A stretch of 64,000 bases of DNA from Dendrobium chrysotoxum. Taxonomy: Eukaryota; Streptophyta; Magnoliopsida; Asparagales; Orchidaceae. Shown in pieces: positions 46,090 through 58,159 of this stretch. Numbering within the stretch: the stretch's first letter is position 1; every line of letters starts with the position of its first letter. The notes under the pieces are model-generated. The model was given only the letters and a program-made list of their open reading frames with translations. It had not been told where the DNA came from and made no database searches. The stretch is taken from NCBI GenBank assembly GCA_019925795.1, contig CM034309.1, forward strand, positions 28,452,729 through 28,516,728. Reading direction: 5' to 3'. Made by a program: the position numbers and the translations under genes.

Positions 46090-46871
46090 CTGGAGCTAAT
46101 ACATGATGAGTAATGATGTTATTTTGCATTAACTACATCATCGTGGTCATTTGTGTCGTCATTTTTGTTATCTTGTTATTTAGATCTGATATCTTCTTAT
46201 CTTTTTCTTTAATCTGGAGCTTCAAACGCATTTGTGCTTGTGTTAATGTCTCATCAAGCACTTCTTTGTCTTGATCATCATTTTGTCCATCGCCCGAGGG
46301 GACTTCTTCTTCTGACTGTTCATGTTGAGCTTGATCTTCTTGAGAGGTCATTGTTTTAGAAGAGGTGGGCCCTGCTTCGTTACGTCGTCGATAGCCATGT
46401 GTTTGATGTGGCTCATTACCATGCCCCACTATGTAGACTACCTCGACTTCCATGGTGTCTTCATCATTATTGTCATTTTTTTGTACTTGAATCTCAGAAC
46501 GACGCTTCCAATAGATCTCTGGTTCTACATGCGATATAGAAACTTCTTCTATTATAGGGGTACGATCAAAATTGACATTCTTCCGAGAGGTTGAAGTTGG
46601 CTGGCAATAGGATTCCTTAGAAAATTCTCCAAGGTGTCGACTATTATAAGTGTCAGTAGTAGGAACATTTACCTTAGGTACCAATTGTTGATGATTTTTA
46701 TTAAAGGCGGATCTCTGGGAGGCTGCACCAGATGTCACGCCTATATTGACTTTCTGCTGTAGTGATCTTTTTTCAGGAGGTCTCGGCCTCCAAATTTCTT
46801 TTCCCTTCCATTGGGATCTTTTGATAGCGGAATCCTGAACACAAGGTCTAGGATTTACGCTCTAATGTTCA
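46090..46871 (-). pseudogene. Tat-element leader and gag N-terminus fragment captured inside the hAT element
   Basis: The minus-strand frame from 46738 to 46133 (201 codons) matches the region upstream of gag in the Tat element (61140-61900), at roughly 92-95% by eye. It has an acidic stretch (SEEEVPSGDGQNDDQD) and a coiled-coil-like end (LKLQIKEKDKKISDLNNKI). The fragment is bounded on both sides by the 15-bp direct repeat ATACGAGAGAGTCAT (46075-46089 and 46872-46886). No RT or integrase follows. It is not a host gene. Confidence 0.8.
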
Positions 46872-47792
46872 ATACGAGAGAGTCATTTAAGTAATTTGCC
46901 CCCCTAAGCCTCTTATTTTGCCCCCCCCCCCCCCCCCTCACCCTAATCGCCCGTAATCACCTTCACAGTCGCAATTTTATTTCGCCCGCTTCGCTCTTCT
47001 TCGTGTAGGAGAAAAATTGTCGTGGCCCATGTCTCTCGTGAGCTCCCCTTCCAGTCCCGACGGCTCGACGTTAGCCTTCCTTGAATTGAAGGACGTCCAC
47101 GGTCACAGTGCATGTAGCTGGCATCTTGTAACTCTTGTTATGTAATTATTCTTCAGCTTCTCCGATGAGTTACTTGTATTTCTTTCAAAAATCATCTATT
47201 TTATGTTTGCACCACTACTTTCATTCTTATTTCATAGTTATATTTTCGTAATGGTCAAGCATTTTCCTTGATTTATTTTCTGTTCTTCAGCTTTATCGGT
47301 AGGTTAAGGGTTATACAATTTGTTAAACCAACACATTTTTCACTGTTTCACATCAATCTATTTATTTTATTTTTAAATGTATATATGTTTCAAACAGATT
47401 TTTTTCCAATGTAGCATTTTTGTATTCATTTTTGTATTTACACCTTTTTCAAACAAAGTAGAGTAGATTAGTTTGTATTCATTTTGTTTCCAAATGAAAT
47501 ATTTACATGTGAAATAAAGAAGTTCTTCATAGTTCATTGATGTAGAATTTATATCGGTAAAAAAAGGATTGATTTTACTCCTTCAAGAATAGTGTATTTG
47601 GTGTGTTTCATTTCAAAATTAGAGTTATCCTTAGACCAATGCGTGCCTCAAAGTGGTTGAACTAGATGTGCAAGCAATTTATGGTTAAATATAATTTTAG
47701 GTAATAAATAAAATTTCATTATTATCATTATGATTTTATAATAAATACTTAATGATCAATTTGGTTCTAAATATCTTTCTAGGACTTAAAAG

Positions 47793-48680
47793 ATGGAACA
47801 TTATTTAAAGAGGAAAGAGCGTGTAGAGATCGACTTGATCGATTTCCCGGCTGATCCTAGACCCGACCTTCAATATAGAATTACGATGTGAGTAATAAGG
47901 GCAAAATTTGAAGAATTTATCTTTTGAAGGGACCCCATCAACCAAAAAGTTATCAATTCCCCAAACATTAATTGGGAATATTGCACGCAGATTTAACCCT
48001 AAATGGTTTGAAGAATATGCTAATTGGTTAGAGTACAACGTACAAAAGGATGCTATTTTTTGTCTATATTGCTACATGTTCAAGCCCCAATAACAAATTA
48101 TGAAAGGTCAAGCTGTTGGAGACTCATTTATTGGGGAAGAGTTCAGAAATTAGAAGAAGAAAGAAAAACTACTTTGTCATGTTGGAGAGCAAAATAGTGA
48201 GCATAACAAGGCATGACAAAAAAGTGATAATTTATTGAAGAATCAGGAACACAAACTTTCTTACGTTATGGTCGAGCTAAGAGGAGAAGAACAAAAAAGA
48301 TTACAAGGTTATGATAACTGCTACAATAGATTGTGTTTGATTTCTTTTACATCAAGGATTTTCATTTCATGGACTTGAGGAGTTATCCAGGCAAATTAAT
48401 CGAGAAAATTATTTAAAGTTTTCTGATTTTCTTGCTAACCATAATGATGAAATTAGAAAGGTTATTCCTACATATGCAAGCTCTAACGTAAAGTTAAATT
48501 CACCAAAAATTTAGAAAGAAATTTGTTCTGTTGTTGCTGCTGAAACTTTTGAACATATAATAAAAGATATTGGTGACTCCTACTTCTGAATCATAGTTGA
48601 TGAATCTAAAGATGTTTTTACAAAAAAAAATAACTTGTTAATTGCAATGAGATATATTCAATTTGATTCCTAATGAGATT
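47793..48680 (+). pseudogene. hAT transposase, ZMYM1-like (TTF zinc finger + DUF4371), broken
   Basis: Begins at ATG 47793 with MEHYLKRKERVEIDLID. After a frame change comes a TTF-type zinc-finger block (about 47930-48090) with RRFNPKWFEEYANWLEY and a CLYC motif. Pieces of DUF4371 follow to about 48680, including EICSVVAAETFEHII and IVDESKDV. Several stops and frameshifts occur, and the C-terminal hAT dimerisation domain is absent. It cannot make an active transposase. A near-identical copy lies at 62800-63690. Confidence 0.85.
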
Positions 48681-51419
48681 ATAATGCAATATTATCAAAA
48701 GATACAAAATAGATTAATAAGCTTGTAATAAATTTTAATTTATCTATTATAATGAAATATAAGATTTTTCTTTGAATCATTTTATTTTTTTTTAATTTTA
48801 TCTATTTATATGAAAAATTTGCCCCCCTAAAACAAATAGCTGGTTCTGCCTCTGGCTTGGAGTATCAAAGGAAAAACTACTAATAGTAAAAATAGTTAGC
48901 GTTGGAATGAAAATGTACAATAAAAGATAAAAAATAAGAAAATTTATTATAAAAATTTATTTAGCTGTAAAAATTTTAATAATTAGGAAGGATTTAAAGA
49001 TGCCCATACGGAGTATAAAAAAGTAATTTACAATGCAATGATTTTAGCTTTTAATAATTTATATCATATATTAGATACTACCAAAGATATGTGTATAAGT
49101 TAGCTAAATAAAGAGATAGGAATAATAAGGATTTAATTCAAGTGAAGTGTATTAAGGATGAAGATCAAAAAAATACTTTTATTAGAAGAGGATATTCAAC
49201 AAAGGTGGATGAGATTATGGCCTCCACAAATTCGATTGGCTTATGCTCCCGGCCTCTCCGCGCTATCGATTTTTTTTATTTGTTTGTGATGGTGATGACG
49301 GCCAAGAGTTTTAATTAGATTAGGTTCCAGGTGAATTTTTAGAAGGCAGATTGGGTTTTAGATAAGACACTATCCAGAGATTTTGCCCTCATTTTCTGAG
49401 GACTTTATTATCTGAGTTCTGATTTCCTATAGGCGTAAGCCCGTATAGTTAATTACCCTTCTCGATAATAGGAGAGAACTTTTGATTAAGGCTAGTTATT
49501 GAAGAGGTTGTATATATTATAAATACAACATATAATAACAACAATTTAGGGTTCAAATTTGATATTTAAATTTATGATTTAGAAATTATCACAATAAACT
49601 TAAAATTGGTGGTGGGAGGAATGAAGATGAGCCCGATCAAGATCCCATGGTTCCGTCATCCCGGGCTATCATGTTCCATGGTCTACTTAGTTAGAGGAGG
49701 TAGTCGACCCAACCTGACAGAAGGTACCTTGTCGGCAGACATGAGTTGCTTCGTCCAAGAATATCTTGTAGACCTGGGTTAATATTTATCTAAGGGGATA
49801 TATCTGAATTCACCATAGCTGACAGAGGGCTTGATGCCTATCGAATATACCCTATGATTCATAACTCAAGGGTTTAACGCCTTTAGGAAACATACGGGCT
49901 TTGGCCGTGATCGTAATATAATGGTGCCATTTTGCGGCAAAACTACCCGATCAGAGGGCACGTGCCACGTCCCTGTTGGCAAGAGACTATTTGAGGATGA
50001 ACCATAGCGATACACCCGACACGTATTCGCTCTTTGTGAGCTGAGATTAATTTCAAATTTATCACTCTCGACAAACGGTTGCGGGAGGTGGATGGGTTTT
50101 AGTTTTAAGTTTTTAAGTGATGGATTTTATTTCAGAGATTTGGAATTTTATTTGATTTGAGATTTGACCCCTCCGGTTGAGATTTTCTGTTAATACGACC
50201 ATCATCGGGGTGACATTAAGGTCACTAGTATTTTCATAGGGATTTGGGAGGTATTTAGTAGTTCAAGTCATGTCGACTCCAATCCTTTTGAGGAGGAGGA
50301 TGAGACTTGAATTTAGACCCGCGCAGTATTCTCAGACCATTAGATTTTGAAATCGTATGCGGTGGTCGGAGCACATGCGGGTTGTAGCATTTGACCCTGC
50401 GCAGCATTCTCGAACATTTGTATTTGCAACTTTACATGTTGATCGGAGCACATGCAGGGGTCTTGCACTTTAATTCAAGGGATCATATTTATTACATAAG
50501 GGGAATTTTAAAATATTTAAATATAATCCATTTAAACAAGTGATTTCATTTAGGAATTTGCCCGAGATTTCACTTAGGGGCCTACGAACGCCTTCTGTCC
50601 GCTTGTACGCATGTTGCGGGTCCGGTGACGTGTAAAAGTATTATTTGCTGCTTCTTGCAAATGAGTTGTAGTCCTTTCATATTTGTCCACCTTATTCATA
50701 CGCGATATTTTGTGGGTATGGCAGGTATCCTTTATATGATATGTCATGTGCATTGCAACTTATTACATTAGTTGCATCAAATTCTTTTATCTGTAGGGGA
50801 CTATTGTATGAATCAAGAGTCTTCTACACCAACTCGTAGGGGCTTTCACATATACTTGTAAGCTTGCTACATAAAGTATTGTTGTTTGTAATCAAATTAA
50901 CAAACTTGCTTGGAGTTGAATAGAATTGCTTATGCATAGATCTCATTCATTTCAAACTCATTAATGCATCAAATTATTATGCTTGTGGTATATTGATCCT
51001 CTTCACTTGTAAGGGATATATTACACTAGAGCATACCAGTCCCCATTTCCTGCAGTATACTCAGAAGATGCACTCATCATTAGTTTCTAAGTGATTATTA
51101 TTTATTATTGTTGTATTTATTTTAAATTACTTAAAATAGAATCTTGTTGGTATAAGGGTCCCCTTTTTGTATCGCTAGATGTTCATTTGACTGGCTTGGA
51201 TTTATCACTTAGCAATTGTATTTCCCATTTGCTTGTATGTTTATTAATTTAAATTTTGATTCCTCATATTTTAGTTTAGATTCAATTCCAAGTGGCTCAT
51301 GTTGAGTGCAAGTCTGGTTCGAGTTTGAGTCTAAATCCAACATTATTTAATTAAATTTTAATTTAAAATTAATTTTATGTTTGAATTATGTTCAAATTAA
51401 TTTTTTCATTTTTTTGTCC

Positions 51420-52075
51420 AAGTCCCCTGTTGTTCACTGAAAATTTTGGCAGCCTTCCGGCGTCCCCTCCCTGGCGCCGGGAGGTAAGAAGGGCATTTGC
51501 CCATTCAAGTCCGCCCGGTCGGAAAGATAATCGACGGCCGAGGGCTTCGAGGCGTTGTTGGGCCCTGGAATTGGTCTTCGGAAGTTCTAATTAATGAAGA
51601 TTGCCGATGATTGGATGCATATCGAGTGGTTGCAGAAGATTTGATGCAGATCGAGTGGTTACAAAAGATTGGCGGTGATTTTTGCTGAATCTTCAATTGA
51701 AGATCCCCCTTTTCCTCCTTTTTTTACATTAATTAATTAAATGAATTAATTAAAATTAAATTTTGATTCAATTTTTAATTAATTAATTAATCCCAAATTA
51801 AATCAATGCACGCTTCTCTAAATTTTTCAAAAATTGGCTAAGTCCCGAATTTTGAGAAAATTTCGGCAGCCTCCCGGCATCCCCTCCCCGGCGCCGGGAG
51901 GAAAGGAGGGCATTTGCCCTTTCAAGTCCGCCCGGCTGGAAAGATAATTGACGGCCGAGGACTTCAGGGCGTTGTCGGACCCGGGAATTTGTCTTCAGAT
52001 GCTTTGATTGACGACGATTGGTTGCAGATAAATGTTTGCGGATGATTCGTTGATTTTAATGCTTGATTGAAGACC
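51420..52075. repeat. Internal tandem duplication (about 420 bp) of LTR B
   Basis: A block with TTTTGGCAGCC, CCTCCCTGGCGCCGGGAGG and TTCAAGTCCGCCCGG at about 51435-51590 recurs at about 51860-52015 with modest divergence. LTR A has a single copy (about 1520-1790). Confidence 0.75.
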
Positions 52076-52094
52076 CCCTTTCCCCCTTTTTGTA

Positions 52095-52105
52095 TTTTAA
52101 TATAT

Positions 52106-52139
<34 letters not shown>

Positions 52140-52315
52140 TATTATAATAAAATATATTTATTATAGTATAACTTAATATAATATAATGTATATTATTATT
52201 ATATATAAATAATAATAATACATATTATAATATAAAGAGTATATTATAATATAATATATCTAATATAATATAATATATTATTATTATTATATCATATAAT
52301 AATATATCTGTTATA
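52095..52315. repeat. AT-rich microsatellite, (TAA)n and TATAATA runs
   Basis: About ten ATA/TAA units at 52108-52140, followed by mixed TATAATA sequence. LTR A has a corresponding AT run at 1345-1460 with a different arrangement. Confidence 0.9.
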
Positions 52316-52870
52316 CAGATAGAGGAAGATCGGGCATAGCCCAATCGGGCGGATCGGAGAAGCCAAGAGTCGGGCTAGGGCACGCACGGCAGGTGTCGGA
52401 TCGGAGGCTAGGCGTGTCCAACGAGTCGGCGGCGGGTCCGAGCGGAGGAGGTGGTGACTGGTTGGAGTCGGCCGGAGTTTAGGCACGCTGGAGGACTTCG
52501 GGTCTGTAGGCGGCTTCAGCTTCGGACGCAGTAATCGGGATGGGGGATTCGATGGCGAAGTCGAAGATGGAAGAATGTCTGGCGGGTCTGGCAGCCGGAG
52601 TCGGATCCGGCCGGTTCGACGTCGGAGCAGGAGGCTGGAGATCTATATGCAAGTTTAGAGGGATGAAAGTCGGCGTCTGGTCCAGAGATCGACGGGAGCC
52701 CCGAGGTGAGTTTCGGATCTTTCTTCTCTTTCGTTCTAAGAGCTTGTCTGTTTGTGTGAGAGCGAATGAGGGAGGTTTCGTTGTTTTGTGCCATAGAGGA
52801 GATCGTGGGTCGTTTCTGCGGGTGGTTGAGTCGTGGGTTGAAGCGGGGGGGGGAGCAGTTACAGTCAACA

Positions 52871-54066
52871 AATGCCTCCCAACAAATATTATATGCATCT
52901 TGTAGCAAATTATGTTTGTTGCAAGCTAGTTGACCTTACGGATCTCTAAAATTAGATTTTAGATGTCACATAGAGGGTCTTTTAGATATCCTTGCTTTAT
53001 CTTCTTTGTCAGGAATTAATATTTCTTCTGCCATCGCTTTATGCTTTCATGGGCTTGATGATGAATCCATATCGACTACCTACACACTTTAGATTTGTAT
53101 TAGGTCGGTGGTAAATAATCATCTATCTCGGACTTTATACATGGTAGTCTTTGATGATGACAACATTCCCCTAGTTCAGCCTATGGCTTTATAAGAACTG
53201 TGGGGTAACTTCTGCGGTCCTAAGCTTTGTGCTCTATCGGACATGCTGAAGAAGTGAAGCTCCTTCGATCTTAGCTTTGTGCTTGACAGATTTATCAAAG
53301 GATAATGCCTCTAACTTGACGACAATTTTTATTGTGGCTTGGTGCCTTTGAGTTGATTGAGAATCTTCTTCTGAATTTTGCCTCAATCCACTTATTAGTT
53401 GAGAAAATCTTCTAAATTTGAATATTTTAATTTGATAAATTTGACTAATATCAAACTTGGTAGTATTTATCATTGGGCTAACAAAACATGTGCTTTTATA
53501 CTAAGGCCTCTTATCATGGCTTGTTGAGTTGGTAAAGCTGTCAGTGGCTCGGCCCATATAGGCTTGTTGAGACTGATTTTATACCTGTTTGAGCATTAGA
53601 CTTATACTATAACAGGTCATACTTGTCAGATTTGATTTGCTGAAGTTATCAGACCCAAAGTCTCTTCATTTGGACTTCGGGATTTTGGCAACTTCGAAGA
53701 TTAATCTAATGATCGTATATTTATTTGCTTGAAGGCACTAGCTTCTACCCCATATTTGTGTAGTGGTAGCATCATGAGTGATTTTAAAGTTATTTGGGAT
53801 CGATGTTAACCTCAAATAAATATTTAAAATGCCCCATGTCTTAAAAGGAACCTTCAACTTTCATTAGATTTTTGAGCATTTTTAAACTTAAAAATGCCCC
53901 CTATATTGTGGGAGAATTTCTAAGATAACATAGAAATATATTCTTTCTTTGAGAGGGAATAATCTTTAGCTTGCTTTCCCTAAGAATAATATTTCTTAAG
54001 ATATCTCCCAATGATTGGGGGCATAGGTCGTCGACCTTCCATATCGATGAGTTGATAGGCTCCTAC
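52871..54066 (-). other. Non-coding tail between integrase and 3' LTR of Tat element B
   Basis: No frame. It matches 1-742 inverted over its LTR-proximal part. Tat elements commonly carry such a 3' non-coding segment. Confidence 0.65.
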
Positions 54067-55146
54067 CTAGTACACCTTCTCGATGATAAAAGGGCCTTCC
54101 CAGTTTGGTTCAAATTTGCCACCAATTCTTCGGTGTGGGATAATTGGTCTTCTCAACACCAGGACCAATTCTCCTTCTTGAAATGCTCGAGGGCGTACCA
54201 TACGATCAAAAGATTTTACCATTCTTGCTTGATAAATTTCTAAACTTTGTTGAGCTTGGAGCCAAACTTCATCCAGTGCGTCAAGCTCTTCGATCCATAG
54301 GCGAGCATTTTGTTCTTCTGTGAGGTCGTACTGAACAGCTACCCGAAGTGACGGCAATTCAACTTCAAGAGGCAACACAGCTTCAGCTCCAAACACCAAT
54401 GCATAAGGAGTTGCTTTCGTGAGTGTCTTGTATGTAGTACGATACGCCCATAATACTTCTGCCATCTTAGTATGCCACTCCCTTTTATTTTTAGTGAGGA
54501 TTTTCTTGAGCAGCTTTACCAGCATTTTGTTGAATGCTTCTGCCAATCCATTTGCTCTTGGATTATAGATTGATGAATATCACCAATCGATTTTATGCCA
54601 CTCAATGAATTTGTATATCTTAGTGCTTTTAAAAGCTGGACCGTTGTCTGAGATTATGCGGCGTGGTACACCAAATCTGTAGACGACATTATGAGTAAAG
54701 AAGTTGATCACATGATGAGCAGTGACTTCTTTGAATGGTACCGCTTCAGCCCATTTAGAAAAATAATCTGTTGCAGCTAATATAAAGCGGTATCCAACAA
54801 ATGATGGTGGATCAATTGGCCCTATTACATCTGTCCCCCAGCATTCAAAAGGCCAGGAGGCTATAGTGGGATGTAAAGGATTTGGAGGTTGATGTATAAT
54901 ATTACCATGAATTTGACATTCATGACATATATCTGCATGATTGGTGCAGTCCTTTACCATTGATGGCCAATAATAACTCATTCTTTTAATTTTAATGGCC
55001 ATTTTAGGACCCGATTGATGTGCACCACATAGTCCTTTGTGAACTTCAAAAATAACTTTATCGGCTTCTTCTTTCTCGAGACATCGTAGCCACATTTGAT
55101 CAAATGATCTTCGATATAGCATGTTGTTACCAAACATATATCGCAA
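54067..55146 (-). pseudogene. Tat integrase, one in-frame stop
   Basis: A zinc-binding HHCC region (HKGLCGAHQSG to CHEC) is followed by the DDE core: TDVIGPI, ISDNGPAF, and Glu in NGLAEAFNK. The three catalytic residues are visible. A TGA at 54579-54577, just after HKIDW, separates 55146-54580 from 54546-54067 in the same frame. The C-terminus ends PNWEGPFIIEKVY, typical of the integrase tail. It would insert element cDNA into the genome. Confidence 0.88.
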
Positions 55147-55320
55147 TGCTCTCTTTTTGATCTGCGTAGCGAATGATTTATCTGTTGGGAGTTTATTTTC
55201 TCTGAAGTAGTCTATGAAAGGGTGCCTCCAGTCATTTTGCTCTTCAACTTCTAGGCATTTAAGCCAGGATTCAGAAGCTCTACCAAATTTTCTTCCTATA
55301 AATATTGGAGGTTTATTTAT

Positions 55321-55860
55321 TTAATTCTCTATAATAATTTGTTGGGGAGGTTGAGGAACAATCGAAGTTGTATCCTGTTGGCTTGAATTTGTTGACCCCT
55401 CTGCATGCGGGCAACACAGAATTGCTGGCTCTAGTACTCGACGAGTGTTGACACTGATCAACACCGGCTCGTCATTCATGCTCGCCATTTCTTTAGCAAG
55501 TTTTGCTAAAGAATCTACCTTACTATTATGAGCTCGAGATACTTGAATCAATGAAACATTTATAATTTGCTTCAAGAGTTCGAGGACTCGTTTATGATAG
55601 TAAATCAATCCAACTCTGCCGATTTTATAGATACCCATTACTTGATTTATAACGAGCTGAGAATCAAAAAAAAATTTGAGGTTTGAATTTTCATTGAAAT
55701 AGCGATCTCGAGACCCGCTATTAAAGCTTCATATTTTGCTTCGTTGTTGGTTTTAGATTCAGTAAAACCAAATGAAAATCTCATTATCCCTCAATTAGGT
55801 GCTATGAAGATAAAACCAACACCAGCTCGAGCTTTTGAGAGGTTTGGAGGTTGGCAGGTT
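55321..55860 (-). pseudogene. Archaeal-type RNase H (aRNH) of the Tat element
   Basis: The minus-strand reading contains TNNEAKYEAL and, near the end, VSRAHNSKVDSLAKLA, signatures of the second RNase H of Tat-lineage elements. A frameshift near 55680-55640 divides it. It would remove RNA from RNA-DNA hybrids during replication. Confidence 0.75.
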
Positions 55861-56430
55861 TAATTGACGATGCACCATCAAAATACATTTCCCATATTTG
55901 TTATTCTTCTCCTTCTAGAACAAATAGGATTCGTTCATCGGGTAGATCATCATTGAGCGGCGAATCTGCAGGAACGGTATGTGCGACAAGAAAATCTGCT
56001 AAGACTTGCCATTTTACTACCTTTTATGGAACATATGTGATATCAAACTGTAGAAAAATTACTGCCCACCTGGCTATATGACCTGTCAACACCGGCCTTG
56101 TCATCAAAAACTTCAGCGGATCAATCTTTGATATCAATGTAATTTTATGAGACAACATGTAGTGGCGGAGTTTCTGAACTGTAAAAATTAGCGCCAGACA
56201 ATGCTTCTCAATTGGAGAGTAACGTATATCTGCTCCAATCTATCTTCGACTAATGTAGTAGAGCGTATTTTTTTGCCTTCTTCATTGTGCTGAGCTAGTA
56301 ATGCCCCAAGGGACTCTTCCAATGCTGCGGTGTATAGAATAAGAGGCTTCCCTGAAATTGGTGCTGCAAGAATAGGCGGGCTTAACAAATATCTCTTGAT
56401 ACTATCAAAAGCTTCTTGACATTCATCATC

Positions 56431-57441
56431 CTATTTGAAATGAACATCTTTCTTCATCAGCTTTGCAAATGGTTGACATCTGCCGGATAGATTTGAGATA
56501 AACCACCGTATAAAAGCAAGTTGTCCTTGTAAAGAACGGAGTTGGCGAAGACTTTTTGGAGGCGGCATTTCTATAATTTCCTTGACTTTGTTAGGATCAA
56601 CCTCAATCCCTCCATGTCGTACTACATACCCAAGAAACTTTCCTGATGAAACTCCAAAATCACACTTGAGTGGGTTCATTTTGAGATTGAATTTTCTAAT
56701 TCTTTCAAACACAATTCTCAAATCTTCAAGGTAATCTTTTCGATCTATACTTTTGACAACAAGATCATCCACATAGCATTCAACCTTTTGGTGGATGAGC
56801 TCGTCAAGTATATGGGTCATAGCCCTTTGGTATGTAGCTCCAGCATTCTTCAAGCCAAAGGGCATAACTGTGTAGCAGAATATGCCGATACGAGTCCTGA
56901 AAGATGTATATGTATCATCTTCAGGTGCCATTCTGATTTGGTTATATCCCGACGATCCATCCATAAATGAGAATATATCATCATTGGATGTATTGTCAAC
57001 CAGTAATTCTGATATTAGAAGTGAAAAATCATCTTTTGGACACGCCTTATTAAGGTCCCGAAAGTCAATACAGATTCGAATCTGACTGTTCTTCTTCTTT
57101 ACGGGGACGATGTTGGCGATCCAATTGGCATACTTTTCTTCTCGAATGAAACCTACTTCGATGAGCTTCTTGGTTTCTGTAATTACCTGCTCTTCGATTT
57201 CTAGTCTCATCCGCCTTGGAGCTTGCTTTATAGGTATTGCACTTGGTTTGATGGCTAATTTGTGAACAGCTATATTAGGGGATAAGCTTGACATTTCATC
57301 GTATGTCCAAGCAAAGTAATCCTTGAATTCACTGAGTAACGCTTTCATCTTTTCAACTTTATTCTTAGAAAGAAGAGCACTGATAAAGGTCGTGCGAGGG
57401 TCCTCATCAGTTCCCAAGTTTATTTCTTTTAGCTCATCCAT
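56431..57441 (-). pseudogene. Tat reverse transcriptase
   Basis: An open frame of 336 codons with RICIDFRDLNKACPKDDF, a substrate block FMDGSSGYNQIRM, MPFGLKNAGATYQR and the catalytic YVDDLVVKS, then LGYVVRHGGIEV and GQLAFIRWFISN. The RT fingers/palm and part of the connection are intact over this stretch. Stops follow before RNase H (56388-55900, which has LILYTAALEESLGALL). It is the best-preserved part of this element. Confidence 0.92.
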
Positions 57442-57926
57442 GGTAGCGACCTGTCCACCATCTTCAAGTTCTTATGGTGCAAGTTTAGCTTCCACATCTT
57501 TTTCTTCATTTATATCTATATCTTTAGTAGTCAGACATTTATCCATTATCGCATAACATACATTTTTTTGAGTATGTTCAGCTGCGATAAATCCAAGACC
57601 TTTTGTATCGCGACTACCCATCTTTGTAATTCTTGGCACCACATTCTTTGAAAGAAACGTGCTCGTTGCCAAGTAACCATATTATGAACTCCAACTTTTC
57701 GTATCATTTGCTGAATTCTTTTGGGACAGTATCTGGGCATTTCAGTATGAATTATTTCTACATCTTCACTGAAAGTCCCATGCTCATCGAGGTTCTCTTC
57801 TTGATACTCTCCAAATTTATAAAATAAGCTTCCCGATCCGCTACTTCCACGTAGGGGAGGTACATAAAATTTTTTAAGCTCTTCAATATTATGAAGCTCG
57901 TGGGATACGATTTCTCTAAAATATTA

Positions 57927-58022
57927 TGGAGGGATCAATGTAACCACAAAAGTATTTACCTTTGGATTTTCTTGTGGAGGGATCAATGTAACCACAAAAG
58001 TATTTACCTTTGGATTTTCTTT
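57927..58022. repeat. 48-bp tandem duplication in Tat gag-pol
   Basis: Two identical 48-bp units in a row (57927-57974, 57975-58022), each encoding 16 residues including NPKVNTFVVTLIPP on the minus strand. The frame is kept. They lie between protease and RT. Confidence 0.92.
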
Positions 58023-58159
58023 AATCAAAGGCTTGTAGGTTTCGGAGATATCCTCATCTTCCTCCGTGTCACTTCCTAAATGAAGTACAACTTTATTTAA
58101 TTTAGGCAATGTATTAATCTTTTTAGAAAAATTGGGTGACATGCCTTTCTTTCCCATCT

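Larger units (their letters stand above)
45018..48854 (+). mobile_element. hAT transposon (copy 1), with internal insertions
   Basis: The right end, read inward, is CAGAGGCAGAACCAG, the typical plant hAT terminus. The left end starts CAAGTGCAAAACTATG, a decayed match. Flanking 8-mers CCTTGGAG (45010-45017) and GCTTGGAG (48855-48862) agree at 7 of 8, as expected for hAT. Inside are a solo LTR (45080-46074), a Tat gag fragment (46090-46871) and a broken transposase (from 47793). A C-run lies at 46921-46937. Confidence 0.7.
44945..49217 (+). mobile_element. RTE LINE fragment split by a hAT insertion
   Basis: Two plus-strand pieces flank the hAT element. 44945-45017 reads like FLKNVAKYILG. 48863-49217 continues with a WRWNENVQ-like block, FKDAHTEYKKV and QVKCIKDEDQK, the same linker as in the minus-strand RTE at 9070. 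The LINE reading crosses the junction once one target-duplication copy is removed. The fragment stops at 49217, where the Tat LTR begins. Stops and frameshifts are frequent. Confidence 0.75.
49218..52870 (-). repeat. 3' LTR of Tat-like element B
   Basis: Matches LTR A (743-4518) in inverted orientation. On the minus strand it runs from TGTTGACTGTAA (52870) to GGAGGCCA (49225-49218). It is preceded by a purine-rich tract GGGAGGCATT (52880-52871). At 49217 it meets RTE LINE sequence, so the element inserted there. It carries an internal tandem duplication and an AT microsatellite (listed separately). Open frames at 51388-52905 are composition artefacts of its GC-rich part. Confidence 0.8.

Noticed and set aside
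46133..46738. 201-codon minus-strand ORF as a host gene
   Set aside because: It is the leader/gag part of the Tat element, as shown by the copy at 61145-61900 joined to gag-pol.
45080..46871. Interpreting 46090-48990 and 61145-64000 as the two LTRs of one long element
   Set aside because: The shared piece includes gag coding sequence and a hAT element with its target duplication, and the true LTR (49218-52870) is recognisable from LTR A.
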